From the NCBI RefSeq assembly GCF_963678635.1, contig NC_087064.1, positions 22,058,509-22,122,508 of the forward strand: 64,000 nt of DNA, read 5' to 3'. This document shows, piece by piece, positions 52,701 through 64,000 of the stretch (its first letter is position 1; each line of letters begins with the position of its first letter). Source of the stretch: Symsagittifera roscoffensis (lineage: Eukaryota; Xenacoelomorpha; Acoela; Convolutidae). The position numbers were made by a program, and so were the translations under genes. The notes beneath the pieces were generated by a model that was not told where the DNA came from, searched no databases, and saw only the letters and a program-made list of their open reading frames with translations.

Positions 52701-55700
52701 AAACAGTACCTACATAAGAGTATTCACTAGGTTCAAGACTGACAACAACTACGAATCATTGGACGCCTTTTTCATGAACATGCTTTTTAGATAGAAACAA
52801 ACAAAAATAATGGCTTGTTTTTTTTTTAAAAACACTTCAACTTTGAATTTGAAAGAAAACGAAATATGACTTTAAAGCTCTCTGAGTTTCAACAACAATC
52901 TATGATTGAACATTTTGATAAATTTTAGCTCAAGTTGAGAAAACTGAATGGACCCTTAAATTATTTTAATCCGCTGGAAAATTTGCTAATTAAAATCCAC
53001 TTTCGCAACTAAAAGTCGATCAAATGTTGTTACCTTTTCAATTTTGCTGTTCGATAATGGAGATTACCTTCCTTTCAACAAAAGAAATGAAATAAACTTG
53101 AGAAATAAAATGAAATGAACGCAAAAAAATCAACTTGAGCGAAATTTTAAGAATTTCTGAAAAAAAATCACCAACCCATATAAAAGAGTATTCACTACAA
53201 TCACGATTTTTACAAAAACCAGCAAATCTTCAAGACCAATATAAGTGTAATCACTACGTTTGTGACTCTTAACAACTGTAGTAGATTTTACTTGTGATAA
53301 TCTATTGCAATCTTAGCTTTGCCAATGCTGTGCGCTTGAGCTGCCTACAAATTTAATTTTGTTTCTCCTCAAAATAAGAAGCTTGAGAAAAGTTTTGAGT
53401 TGATTGGATAAACATGTGCATAATAGAATGTTACCAACGGAGATAATTTGGGTAGTAAAGTCTAACTAATTAGGCTTTTTAGCTAGTCAATTATCAATTA
53501 GGCTTTTTAGCTGTTCAACATCATTATAAAATCTGCTTTTATCTGAATTCTCTTTCAGATATGCTAATGAGCCAGTTTGTTTGGGAGAGAGTGCAGTTGA
53601 CTGGCTATTGGAAAATGTGCCTGAGCCTCTCGGAGTTGGATTAGACGCTTTGTGTCCCGAATGCTTAGACAACCAATCGTGAGTATTTATTTTTAAGTGA
53701 AACAATGAAATTTCAAAAAAATCACTTTCTTAAGCAAGAATTAAATATTTCTATCACAGTAATTTTTTGAACTCATGAAAACGAATTCAAAGAAAAATTT
53801 TCTGTTTTGAACTTTTGAATTTCCGCGTTTTGAATTTTTGAGTTTTTGGCTTCTATGCTCATGAAGTAAAAAGCGAATCGCTCAAAAAGTTGGGATCAAC
53901 CGTACAGAAAATATGGGATCAACCGTACACTTCTCACCAGAGTGACCTTCCATAGATTCTCCGCACCAAGCATGTATTAATTCTATAAATTTATTCTGAA
54001 TAAAATATGCTTTTCCTAACGCGCAAAGTCATTTTAATTTTTTTAGCAATTTGTATTTATATTGGGTACAAAATTAGTTAAAAAACTTTTGTAAACTAAA
54101 TATGTAACGTAGGTGATATATCTTTCTACATTTTATTCTAAGTTATCTTGTGAAAAATTCGTATTTTCTCCATCCTAAATCGATTGGGGGGGGGGGGGGG
54201 GGGGTGTCTGTCTGGAATTGTACGGTTGATCCAAATTATGCAACTCTAACACTACGTGTTAGTACACAGACTCTTGCTCCGATTTAGTTTTAAAAGCAGT
54301 TTCTCACAGTGTTCGTAAACTGTTAAAGCAGATCAAAATTCTAGCATTGCAGAAAGTTCATCACTCAACTCCTCGCTACTTTGAATGGCACCAGATTTGC
54401 AGGAAAAAAATTATCCTTAGAATAATGAAGCAGCAAGCTTCACACAATGTTCGAAACCTTTAAAGCAGATCGAAACTCTAGCATTGCAGAAAGTTCATTA
54501 TTCTGAAGTTCAAATTCGATAAATTTGATGCAATGAGTTATTTCTTTAATTTTCAGTAGTTTTTTTTTTAGATTTTCTGCATTTATGTTGAATAGCAAAT
54601 TTTCTTGTTGATGTTCCTAGCCAATTGTTTCTGTAAGACATACAGATTGTTTGCTTGTAAGGTTAAAAGCTGAATTTTTGAGCTCATTTAGGAGTTTTTT
54701 GACCTCGATTTTCGACTAATTTTTTGCTGAATGTTTTTTTTTATTGATTTTGAGAAAAAAGTGAATGGTGTTTGTGCTTTAACTCTTCTTCTGTTTTATG
54801 CAATTAGTTTTAATAACGATTGCATTAAAGTTTTTTTGATTTTTTGCTCAATAATTTTGCCTGCAGAATTCATTAAAAGTTTTCACCTTTTGTTTTCACA
54901 TTTTTGGCATGTTTATTGTATAGCAACTTTCGAGGTGAAAGTTTTTGCTATTTTAAAATTAATGGTTGTAAAATAATCACTCAATTTCAAGATTGCTTGA
55001 CACCTGCCCGATTATTTTTGTCTGCTGTTTGAGCGCTACTATGGGGGTTCAGGTTTCGGATTCATTCTATTGTTTTATTGTTACTATGATTCTTTTTTTG
55101 ACCAAAGATTATCTATTGTTCTTTAAAAAATTGTGTCTAACTTTTTTGCTATATGTTCTAAACTGCAAACCACCGTGCACAACTCTCCTAATTTATCAAG
55201 TACCACAAATGATTTTAATTTAGTTAATAATCAGACCCGTTTTTCTCAATTTAGAATGGTTTATGAACCTTGGTTTATCAACCAATTGGATACTCGCAGC
55301 CTACTGCACCCGCTAGTCGTTAACAAAACACTAGAATGATGCGTATGAATTATCCCAAACTCGCAAGTCTTTTAAAATAAATGGAATAAATGGTTTCAGG
55401 TGAAATGTCCTTTCAATTTTTGACTTAAGACATCACTATATTTTACTTTACATAAGAAAAATTTGTGAATTACAAAATCAAAAGTTACCAGGAGAGCAAA
55501 TCACGTCTAGCTTTCAAATTTAGGCAAATAAAAATAACAACTTGTTTGTTCAAAAAAGACCGCTAATCATGCGCTACATTTGTTCCCATTAAGTTTTTAA
55601 AAAAAAGAAAGAAGTTTTTTGTCGTTTTTTGTCTATTTCCTCGTAAACAACGTAGAATAGTAAAAGTGTTCTGTTTGAACGGAGCAACCTGCTCTTAAGT

Positions 55701-56137
55701 AAAAGTTTTTTTTGATCAAAAGCTTCACTGAGATCACAATTTTTCCGTGTAAGTTTCACAAAATCTCGAAAAATATGATTTATAACTCGGCATTTAGCAC
55801 AAATAAATTTCAGCGTGTTTGCTGGCAAATGTCTTTAAATGAAAATTTTTGTAGCACCATATTTAGGTTGAATAAAAAATGAAGAAATAAACAAAAATTT
55901 TTAAGTTTCCGCCTGCACACTACAATGCTGCCACGGGGTCAACTGATTGTGGAGAATGTCAAGTCCAGTGGGATGGATCAACTGCCCCCCAAGGGGTCAT
56001 ATCTCATGATGTTCCCCATGCACTTGAAGGGGGGCACCGGAAGTTCAGTTAGACTGGTGGCAATCAACAGTGTCAATCAATCCAGATTGGCATTTTACGC
56101 AGTATTTGTTTTGCTGATAAGAATATTTTCAGTCTGA
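49615..56137 (+). CDS. Cyclase-family (kynurenine-formamidase-like) protein, C-terminal three exons
   Basis: Three exons join in phase: 49,615-49,757 (acceptor TTTTTGCTAG, donor CAG|GTATGT), 53,559-53,678 (acceptor TCTCTTTCAG, donor TC|GTGAGT) and 55,906-56,137 (acceptor TTTTTAAG). They encode ~163 residues with the cyclase-family pattern: GSFVFVNTGWGD in exon 1, AVDWLLENV and VGLDALCPE in exon 2, and in exon 3 LHTTMLPRGQLIVEN (His and Glu 12 apart, as at the metal/catalytic site of KynB-type formamidases), then LPPKGSYLMMFPMHLKGGTG. The protein ends in a hydrophobic tail (LAFYAVFVLLIRIFSV), possibly a tail or GPI anchor. The N-terminal third with HxGTHxD is not found in the window. Family members hydrolyse cyclic or amide substrates; the exact substrate is not inferable. 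Confidence 0.85.
49894..50267. mobile_element. hAT-like MITE (intronic)
   Basis: Terminal inverted repeats AGGGGCGGATGTAGGGG / (rev) AGGGGCGGACTTAGGGG with adjoining G/C runs. Flanks gcataaaa and acattaaa match at 6 of 8 positions, a plausible decayed 8-bp duplication. The inner part (GGCCGACCAAATTGATTTTCTGA) is shared, inverted, with 61,211-61,601. Confidence 0.75.
50560..50648. repeat. Short tandem repeat GGGTTTTTAGATTG
   Basis: Three units start at 50,560, 50,593 and 50,616, each followed by GGCCAA(T) or a variant. Confidence 0.7.
51097..51232. repeat. Diverged minisatellite, three units
   Basis: Units of roughly 40-60 bp share TCAATATAAACAAGATTTTGTGCAC-like cores. Confidence 0.55.
53559..53678 (+). 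CDS. Cyclase-family gene, internal exon 2
   Basis: The first base completes the split Arg codon of the previous exon. Encodes YANEPVCLGESAVDWLL...VGLDALCPECLDNQ and ends two bases into a Ser codon. Confidence 0.85.
53892..54232. repeat. Inverted-repeat candidate with G19 run
   Basis: GGATCAACCGTAC occurs at about 53,893 and 53,917 and inverted (GTACGGTTGATCC) at 54,220-54,232. A run of 19 G lies at 54,186-54,204. MITE-like, no target duplication confirmed. Confidence 0.45.
54306..54500. repeat. 60-bp imperfect direct repeat
   Basis: GTTCGTAAACTGTTAAAGCAG...GCATTGCAGAAAGTTCAT at 54,306-54,366 recurs at 54,442-54,500 with scattered changes. Confidence 0.65.
55906..56137 (+). CDS. Cyclase-family gene, terminal exon
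   Basis: The first T completes the Ser codon. Encodes FRLHTTMLPRGQLIVENVK through GGTGSSVRLVAI and a hydrophobic tail to the stop. Confidence 0.85.
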
Positions 56138-56208
56138 GTTTTATAAAAACAGAACTGAGAGTATCTTCAATTATTGGTCATTGCTGAAATCTCTGAGCAA
56201 CACCCTAA

Positions 56209-56214
56209 AATAAA
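56209..56214 (+). terminator. Poly(A) signal of the cyclase-family gene
   Basis: AATAAA lies 72 nt beyond the stop codon, a normal distance for a short 3' UTR. Confidence 0.55.
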
Positions 56215-56449
56215 ATTAGTATAACATCGCTCGTATTACAGCGCAGCCATGATGATTGGCCAATGATGACAATTATTGTAGATTTTTTGTCATTCATTTT
56301 TGCTATTATTTTGCTAATAATTTTTGCAATCCTAGTTTTTACCATCCAAATTGTAATCATTTTAATCAACAAAACGTATAACTTGGTTTAATTTGGAATA
56401 AAAAATAAAAATTACTGTTTATATTTTTGTTCAGACCACTGATCTTCTG

Positions 56450-58150
56450 AATGGGAGATAAATATATAGAGAACTCTTTCAGCCGCTATACGAACGATAT
56501 AGAAAAGCGTAAAAAATTTTCCTAGTGTAGAATAAAGCGGTTTGAAGTATATAGGTTTTATTATATTTTTAAGCAAATAAAGCAATCGAGAAGCGTTCCC
56601 TACATAGAAATTGTCTCTCTAGGCTAAAACAACGCAGCTGTACTTAGAATACCAATTTTAAAGCCTAATTTACTGCTTCCTTTGCAACAAAATTTTGCAA
56701 AAATTAAGAATTATTGTGCAAAAAAATGGTTTTTTGTATAACTTTTTTCTTCAGTTTTTTTTGTTACTGTTTTTGGAGACAACTCTTAAATCATTAGTAA
56801 CGACAAACTTTCTAAATTTATCTTTTCTACGCGTGTAAATAGTTGTTAATCGTACTACGCAAACAAAGTGGTATTAATTCAGTTAAAAAAACAATGAAAT
56901 AATTGTTCTGTAGTTTTTTTTTACGAATCAGCGATCGCCCATTCATTTTGTTCCGACCAGTACAAATGAGGAGGAACTTTTGATTCTGTGTTTTTGCTTT
57001 TTTCATTTTTGTGAGCAAAATCAGGTACCTTAGGCAATCATTGTAATGAGTCCAAAGATACATCAGTTGAAAGCCCTTTCAGCCGTTGTTCGAACGATAT
57101 ATAAATGTTCAAATTAGTGTCTTAGTGGTGAGAAAAACGGTTTGAAGTTCATAAATAAATTTTGATTTCGCCTTTCCGTTGCACCAAAAAATAATAATAA
57201 AAATGAGCAAAAAATAGAAAAAGTTTTAAATAAATTTATTTTAGTTTTTTTTTTTTTAGTTTTTTGTACTGTTTTTGAAGACTTTAATATCTACATCAAT
57301 AAAGCCAAGCTTTTTAACTTTCTCCATGTGTGAATAGTTTTAAATCGCACTATGCAGAGAAAACAACATTAAAAACTTTTTTTTAAAAAGGTGAAAAACA
57401 ATTAGTAGTTTTTTTTAAGAATCAGCAACCACCTATCTTTGATTTTTGTTGTTCTTGCTAATAAAAATGGGGAGACGTTTTGTATTCGGGTGTGTTAGTG
57501 TTTTTTTCATTTTCTTTTTTTTGATTTCCACTCAAAATCAGGCTGCGCAAATACTCATCGGATTGCGTCCCGTGATATATCATGTTTAAGCCTTTTCCGT
57601 CGTGTTTGAAATGAATCTAACGTTTAGAAACTTGACGCAGTGTCGTGAAAAATGGGTATGAATATTTTGAGATTCAGTGTAGCTTCAACTAAGTAACGCA
57701 ATCAAGTAGCGTTCGTTGAAGAAAAATTTATTGTAGTTTAGACTTCTAAGGTAAAAAAAATTGATATTACCATAAAATAAAATAAAATAAACTAGTTTTG
57801 AATGTTTCATTTGACGTTTATTTGTCAAAAAATTTTCAGAAAAGCTTTCGTGCAAAAAGTTAAAAGAAACTAATTTTTCTTCAAAAGTTTGTTTCATATA
57901 CTACTTAAATTCATTTTCTGATGACAAAATGTGTCGAACAAGCATAATCCACTAAACGCTTACGCGATCGCATAGTTCTCGAATTACACCACCCAATAAA
58001 AACGTTACTAATTTTCAGAAGAACATTCGGTGCTACTTGTACAGCAACCGGCTATCCTTGTTTTAATGGCAACTTTTTTGAATTCTATAATTTTTGATTT
58101 TTAGTCTTATTTAAAGCGAGAGCAATTGAGTAACGTTCTTTAAATGAAAA
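56450..58150. repeat. Diverged tandem duplication, ~0.6-kb unit
   Basis: CTTTCAGCCG..CGAACGATAT...CGGTTTGAAGT occurs at 56,476 and 57,077. Matching downstream sequence (TTTTTGTACTGTTTTTG, ATAGTT..TAATCG.ACTA) follows each. A third, weaker copy starts near 57,590. Confidence 0.55.
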
Positions 58151-61100
58151 CTGGAACCTTAAGCTGAAAAAACGCAATTTCTCAAACAAAAACCAAGCTT
58201 AAAATTTGATTTATCGCTTCCTGTGCAACAAAATCAGCAAACGCTATCATTGTTTTAAACACATTAAAAAAATTAGGACAATTTGGTGATTGTTGTTGCT
58301 AAGTTTTGCATTAGTTTTTTCATGTTCCACACCTTCAACATGAAGTGAACTTTTGAAGCATTTAACTGTAGCAGTTCTTTAAAAACGTTTTTGTTAGTTG
58401 AAGGTAAAAGCTGGCCTGGAAAAAAAAGTGTTGACCATACCCCCTCCCCCCACCACCTCCCTCCCCTAATTTGATGTTCTACTGGAATGAGTATAATTAA
58501 CAGACTAAAAGATTAAAATTAATTTTTTTTTCGATTACGCATGATTTAAAGGGTTTCACAATTTCATGATTAAAAGGTTTCATAAAATTAGGTTTGAATG
58601 CATTTTTTTGAGCCCATTTTTGTTGCGATATATAATGGAAATTTTTCTAATCTTTGATTCATGCTAGTCTTGCAACTGATCGAACAATTGAATCCGTTCT
58701 AACTGTTGAAGAAGTTTATCTTAAAAGTTAGTATAATAAAAATGAGTTTAAATGTAATAATTTGTTTCAGAATTTGAAAGTTTTCTTAGACTATTTGCTC
58801 AAAATAGGATCTGATGAACTGAAAAAAAGTTACACCAGGAGAATTTGATTATTGCTCAGGATTAAAAAAATTAAACAAGAAAAAACATATATCGTATGGA
58901 ATGTACAAAAAAAGGAATGTGATCATGGAACGCATGAAAGTGGAAAAAACCTGACGCGCTATGAGCTGATCACAGGAGCATATGAGAAGTTCCGCTTTCA
59001 ACATCTCACTCGGGGAGGCAGAGCAGTTGAATAAAGCATGAACCGATCCAGTGACCGAAGGGCAAAACTCGCCTCACTTCATCGATGCTTCTTGTCGCCC
59101 AGGTTGAACAACATTTTATCCGTACCGGTACTTACCCCTTAGAGCACTGGCTCCTTCAAAACATAAGGAGATGAACTTCTATCCACGCAACAGTTTTTTC
59201 CCACTTCAATAGACTCGGTACTCTCTACTGGTAAACTAAATCTGATGCAATTACTAGTAGTTTTGTTTGAACTCACTGGAAACAGTCTTAATCAACTTGC
59301 TTTTTAGCACCATGAAGTCATCAAAAAACAGTCTTATATCATTAAGAAAAACAATTTGCAACCAGCAAAGAATTACGCAAAATTAGGTTCAGATAAACTG
59401 GCACATTGAGGATTTGTTAAAGTGAAAAACTAACGTTCACATTTTTTTTCTAGTGGAATTAGATCAACAAGGGATGGCATCTGTACGGTTAATCTACTTC
59501 TGTTGGCTCAAAAATCAGCAGATTCGAAATATTTTTAAAAAATCAGGAAATGGAATTGAATCCACTGAAAGCGATATCCACTGAAAAAAAAAATCTTGTC
59601 AGCTTTTTGTGTAGGGATAATTTGATTGTGGAATCCACTGACAAAAGTCTGTAAAACACGCAAAAGATGTGTCCGTAGAATCCAGTTGCGTGAAAGCACA
59701 AACATGTGTTTAGTTATAAGACCAAGCTTGGCGTCGTAATGTGGCGATGCCTATTATTTTTCACCAAATGCAATCAAAATCAAACATTTTCTTTTTTGCT
59801 TGATTTTTTGTTTTTGCGAAATACTGAACCCAATAAATGAAAAGTCTTTAATTTTGAAGTTTGTTAGTTGTTGTCATATTCGGTATAACTGGAGCAGTAT
59901 TGTTGACAACTGCAGCGTTTATTTTGAAACCATTCAGAAAAATTCTGTAGCCAGTTAAAATTAGACCGTGATTATTCCTTTTTGTTGGCGTTGACCCCAT
60001 GAACTGTTTCGCAATAGAGTTATTGAATTAGGTTTGTTAAGGTTTCTATCTCTGCGGTAGCGCTAAAATTTAGTTCATTCAGTGCTCTCATATAGGATTT
60101 TAAATCTTCATGACAAATTCAATTTACTCTTTCGTTTCATTACGTTCTTTAATCATTAACCACACTTTGTTTTGTGGCCTTGGGTCATGCATTTCAATTA
60201 ACTACCAGCCGAAGAGCCTGTCCAATAGCGCAAGGTGTTAAACTAATATATCGCAAGATCTGTTTTGTGAACACTAGTTATAGAAAAAGCTAAATCTTAA
60301 ACTCACAAAAATTGCATTCCTTTCTTATTTGGAAAAGTTAGTTGAAATTAAACTGGTAATATGCTACCTAATTGATATATTAGTTTTAAGCAGATGGTCA
60401 TTCCCGGGTTGAAGTGCTCAACTTATGTTTAGATTTTGAAAATCGAGCAGGTGCAGTTTTGCACTGATATTACGCGGTCGAGAAGCAAATTTAAGTCGAG
60501 CAAAACATCGAAACAAACCCGATTTCGGTCAAAAGAGCCGGAACATAAAGTCGAGCACAGTCCAAACATAGGTCGAGCACAGTCGACACATAGTTCGAGC
60601 ACGGTCGAATCTTATCTCTGTTTGGTTGCGTCGGTCGCAAGTTCATCATTTTGAATTGCGACTGTTCGATCCGCCTTATTTTAGAGAAAAATTTGCGTGT
60701 GCAAACATTCGTTAAGTGAAATTTTTTGAACAAGTAAAGATATAAGAACAAGAAAATTCGTTAGTTCAGGGAACCAACAAATGCTTAATTGTCTGCTCCA
60801 ACACAAATCAACCCGTCATTTCGTCAATCTTGTCCCCTGATGAGGATCAACGATGCACAACTTCTTCGCACAGAAAAATCTCGACGAGGTGCTACGTTTA
60901 GCGCCGATTTACTTCCATTCACACCAAAGTTTCAATTTGAGAAAGCTCAAAAAAGTGATTTCATAAAATTTAAGTAATTCAAAACTTCGGTCTAATCAAT
61001 TAATCCTGAGTTTTCTCAAGTAAAGTAATCCTGAGTTTGTTCTAGTTAAGTTCTGAGTGAAGTAACTTATAAAACTTCTGACTTTGTTCAAGAACTTTTT

Positions 61101-61210
61101 CCTCACATATATTTGTTGTCATCTTTCAGGAGCAGCTTTAGCTGCAGTGGGTCAGCTAGCACACTTTATGGCGCCTATCGTTTCAGGGTTTCTAACATGA
61201 AGTATATGGT
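58151..61210. other. Intergenic region
   Basis: Mostly AT-rich with a less AT-rich patch at 58,900-59,220 that I could not identify. A possible short exon at 61,130-61,200 is treated under findings. Confidence 0.4.
60547..60610. repeat. Second copy of the 22-bp minisatellite
   Basis: Three units of TCGAGCACAGTC.AAACATAGG type, as at 42,268, with degenerate units upstream. Confidence 0.75.
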
Positions 61211-61601
61211 CAGTAGCGGATTAAAGGGGGCGGGGGGGGGGGGGGGGGGTTAGGTTTCCTTTTTGTACTATTTTGAGATATCCATTTTTGGATGACTGGC
61301 CTTAAAATTTTTTCTAAAGGCGCCTTTGGCGCCAATACATACTTATTTTGATAAGGGAGCGTGCGCCAAAAAAACGCGATTTTTCATCGAACTTTTCCAA
61401 AAAGTGCATAAAAACGCTTTTTTTGGCCTGTTTTTTGAAAAAGTTGCCTGCTGTGCAGAAAACTTGGCCAATCTAGGGTATTTATAGTGATTTGAGAGAG
61501 TTCAGAAAATCAATTTGGTCGGCCTACAAAAACGATGGAGAAAAATTTTGAAAATCCGCCCCCTCCCCCTCCCCCTCGAGAAATTATTAGATCCGCGCCT
61601 G
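61211..61601. mobile_element. hAT-like MITE with perfect 8-bp target duplication
   Basis: Ends CAGTAGCGGAT and (rev) CAGGCGCGGAT, flanked on both sides by TATATGGT (61,203-61,210 and 61,602-61,609). It has a run of 18 G near the left end and a C-rich right end. The 8-bp duplication and CAG..GCGGAT ends point to hAT transposase mobilisation. No coding capacity. Confidence 0.85.
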
Positions 61602-61609
61602 TATATGGT

Positions 61610-62884
61610 TAACAATATTTTTCATCAGAAATTATTTTTTTTATGGTTAACTTGTGTTAAGCCCCCTGCTAGTGAATTCATATTTTTTATTCACGGTGGT
61701 TTTTTAGTTGCAAAACTGTGGCAAAAATTGCTTTTATAAGAGCTCTTCACAGGATTTTTTGTGCATATTTTTGTTGGTCTTTAGTATCTAGCTGGTACTA
61801 TTAAGCTCGACCGCACTCAAGAGAAAATTTAAAAAATATAAATAAAGTTGAGTTCCACTGAAACAATCAAAAAGTGTTGCACATATAGCACTTTGAAACA
61901 AACTTTGCGAGTCACTTCTAGCATTTGAGGATTATTTAAAAAATTGATGTCCTAGGCGTTTTGCCAATGAATGATAGGTAAAATCAGGCAGTTTCAACAC
62001 AACAGGTGCGACCATGAAATAGACTTTGTTGCATGATGTGGTAAGTGTAGTTGAAGCCTTCATCCATCTTGCAACGCCCTACAAGAACAACTCAGGGCAA
62101 TCATTGGAAATGAAAATATATGAATCCATGGGCAACACCAGGACAGGAGGCGTAGATCAAGTCCACGAGAAAATTACGTGGCTAATTGCTGAAGCCTTAC
62201 TTTGTGGATTATGGCCTCTTTTAAACTCAAATTTGACAAACCATAAGATAACCATCTCATTTTCTCATTTTCATAAGGGCGCACTATTGATGTGCAAGAA
62301 GCCTTATGAAATTGAGAAGCAAAAAATTGATTATCAAGGTATATTTAAATTGTTTGAGAAATGACAATCGACCAATGTTAATTAAAACTCGTTTCTTAAA
62401 AAGGATAGTTTAAACATACTTTCTTTTAACAACATTTGAGATTTTACATGGAATAATTTCCGAAATTCAAAGTCAAATGCTGATAATCCGGATTGCAAAG
62501 GCTGCTACTGATACAATTTATACTATAAAAATCAGCATTTCATACGTCTCTAAACTTGCTTGAAAACTCGGCGAAAACTCGGCATGAAAAATTTTTCTCC
62601 ATAATGTGAAATCTTTTCTTAATCATTTTATAGCCTTTTCTCCACCCCATGAAACTTTATGACTAGTATTTTTTTAAGCTGTGAAACAATATGACAACCA
62701 TTTTTCTGATAATACCCGGGTGGAGGTTTAGAGTTTATCTTTAGAATAAAATAGATATGAGTTAATTTTAAATCAAACAAGACTGCTCGTATCAGGGCGA
62801 ATGTCCCGACTGCCTTTTAATGTTTAATAAAATGTAGTAAAAATGAAAAACAAAAATTTCTAAAATTTGAAATTTTTAATGAAA
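61610..62884. other. Intergenic region
   Basis: One 112-codon frame from a TTG at 62,026 was considered and not accepted. Nothing else seen. Confidence 0.4.
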
Positions 62885-63272
62885 ATCATCCCCCCACACG
62901 CCATATAATATACAAAAGGATAGATTTGGCTCCTTGTAACAAATCAATTATGGCAAATAAACTTCTTCCAACTAATTTGGAACGATTTCTGAGACGGATT
63001 AAATCTCCGCTTACGCGTTAATAGCGCGAATATATCGCGCGTTAATTGTCCCAAATTGGTCAAAATGGCCAAAATGGCAATCTTTAAACCCTCAAAACTT
63101 CACGAAAAATCATCACAGGTGAAATATCTTTTCAAATTTAAGCTCAGAGCTCAGGACAACAATAGTTTTCGAATGATAAAAAAAAGTTCCGTCAAAAATG
63201 GCTAGTTAAAAAGTCGAAATTTGTCTGAAGAAAAAAAAACCCACCCCGAGCACAAATATTCCGTTACTTTCG
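62885..63272 (-). repeat. Dispersed repeat, copy 3 (inverted, partial)
   Basis: Inverted match to about 46,860-47,190, including CATCCCCCCACACGCCATATA, the GCGCGATATATTCGCGC palindrome and CCACCCCGAGCACAAAT. Confidence 0.75.
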
Positions 63273-64000
63273 TATCGAAAGTCGGAACAATTATTTGTCA
63301 GATTTTCCATTTGCAACATTTGAAAGCAGTTTTAAGTAGCAGAATATTAGACGATTGTCTAAGGAACAGCCACGAGAAGGCCAATATCTGATCCCAAGCT
63401 CATTTAGAAGCCATTTCAAAAGCAATCTTGAATTTTTGCGTTGGAAAGTGCCTACCATTCAACTTTATTTGACAATTATATTATTTTCTTTAATTGTTAT
63501 TGTAGTCCATAAGAAATTCAATTTCCTTTAAGTTTTCATTGTTAATGTACAGGAAAATCATACGTAAAAAAATCTAGTTTTTAAACTTCTAAACTTTGAT
63601 GTTTCTAGCAACTTTGAAAGACAAAAACAATTTCATCAATTTTCAAAATCTCCCAAAACCTATCGCTATTACAATTACATGGAGTATTTTGAACAATCAT
63701 TTCACAACCATCATATTAACTTTTTTTAGTTCATGAAAAAGAAAACATTATTTTAAACGAAAAACACTGTAAGTTTTTGGAGTTAATTGCATGACTAGCA
63801 TCAATTTCAGTGTCTATCACTTTTGACACATCATAAAAATGAGATTCTCGTATTTGAAGTTTCTTTAAATTGATTTGGAAGTCTTTTGTTGATGTAAAAT
63901 ACAACCATTTTTCAAAAAGATTCTGTTATGGATTTTTTATGAGAAATTGTGAACCAGTTGTCATTTGACTCTGTATAAGAAAATACAATGAATTAAGCAA
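63273..64000. other. Intergenic AT-rich DNA
   Basis: No supported feature. Confidence 0.4.

Larger units (their letters stand above)
49758..53558 (+). other. Intron of the cyclase-family gene (3.8 kb)
   Basis: Holds a hAT-like MITE and several short tandem repeats listed separately, plus a pair of GAGGAAGCGTAGC repeats near 52,320 and 52,353. Otherwise AT-rich and featureless. Confidence 0.75.
53679..55905 (+). other. Intron of the cyclase-family gene (2.2 kb)
   Basis: Contains the inverted-repeat candidate at 53,892-54,232 and a 60-bp direct repeat. Frames around 54,731-55,339 have no support. Confidence 0.7.

Noticed and set aside
58852..59034. 60-codon frame containing HGTH, reminiscent of the cyclase HxGTHxD motif
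   Set aside because: It lies downstream of the gene's last exon, starts at TTG and lacks the following Asp-x-Pro-x-His.
62026..62364. A 112-codon frame (GLWPLLNSNLTNHKITISFSH region)
   Set aside because: It starts at TTG, not ATG, and has no clear splice context, conservation or family. It could still be an exon, but I cannot support it.

Overview
The window is AT-rich animal nuclear DNA, probably from an invertebrate that I cannot name. The evidence is one intron-containing host gene, 8-bp-duplication MITEs, and three copies of a very large Ty3/Gypsy-type LTR retroelement with an envelope-like gene. No bacterial features are present.

Region 1-42,266 is dominated by one retroelement family. 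Copy A (minus strand, 1-13,849, running off the left edge) is a decayed copy whose visible env part is still open. Copy B (plus strand, 15,354-34,268) is complete: 18,915 bp, two 410-bp LTRs that read as identical, and a 4-bp target duplication (CCTG). Copy C (minus strand, 37,178-42,266) has its 3' LTR and 3' genes but is truncated and internally deleted. A and B are head-to-head across a 1.5-kb spacer; B and C are tail-to-tail across a 2.9-kb spacer.

Copy B reads, in order: LTR, primer-binding-site-like sequence, a small conserved leader ORF, a repeated 25-bp hairpin, a basic ORF1, a single fused Gag-Pol frame (capsid region, CCHC knuckle, protease, RT, RNase H, D,D35E integrase with GPY/F motif), two tiny hydrophobic ORFs, an ORF3 of 378 codons with no ATG, an 872-aa membrane glycoprotein (Env), a 601-aa ORF5 of unknown function, a canonical intron just behind the ORF5 stop, a 1.5-kb 3' non-coding region with a strongly conserved block, and the 3' LTR. 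Four ORF junctions overlap by 4-26 nt, more like a compact virus than a retrotransposon. Gag-Pol of B carries two single-base frameshifts relative to copy A, despite the identical LTRs. Env, ORF3, ORF5, ORF1 and the leader ORF are the novel part.

Region 42,267-64,000 is host DNA, mostly non-coding and full of small repeats: a 22-bp minisatellite, a fold-back element with five GACAATTCAGCC-type boxes in each arm, a 0.6-kb dispersed repeat in three copies, a 299-bp inverted-repeat element, two hAT-like MITEs (one with a perfect 8-bp duplication) and diverged tandem duplications. The one host gene I can support is the 3' part of a cyclase-family (kynurenine-formamidase-like) gene, with exons at 49,615-49,757, 53,559-53,678 and 55,906-56,137, matching splice phases, and a poly(A) signal. 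Its N-terminal exons were not found in the window.
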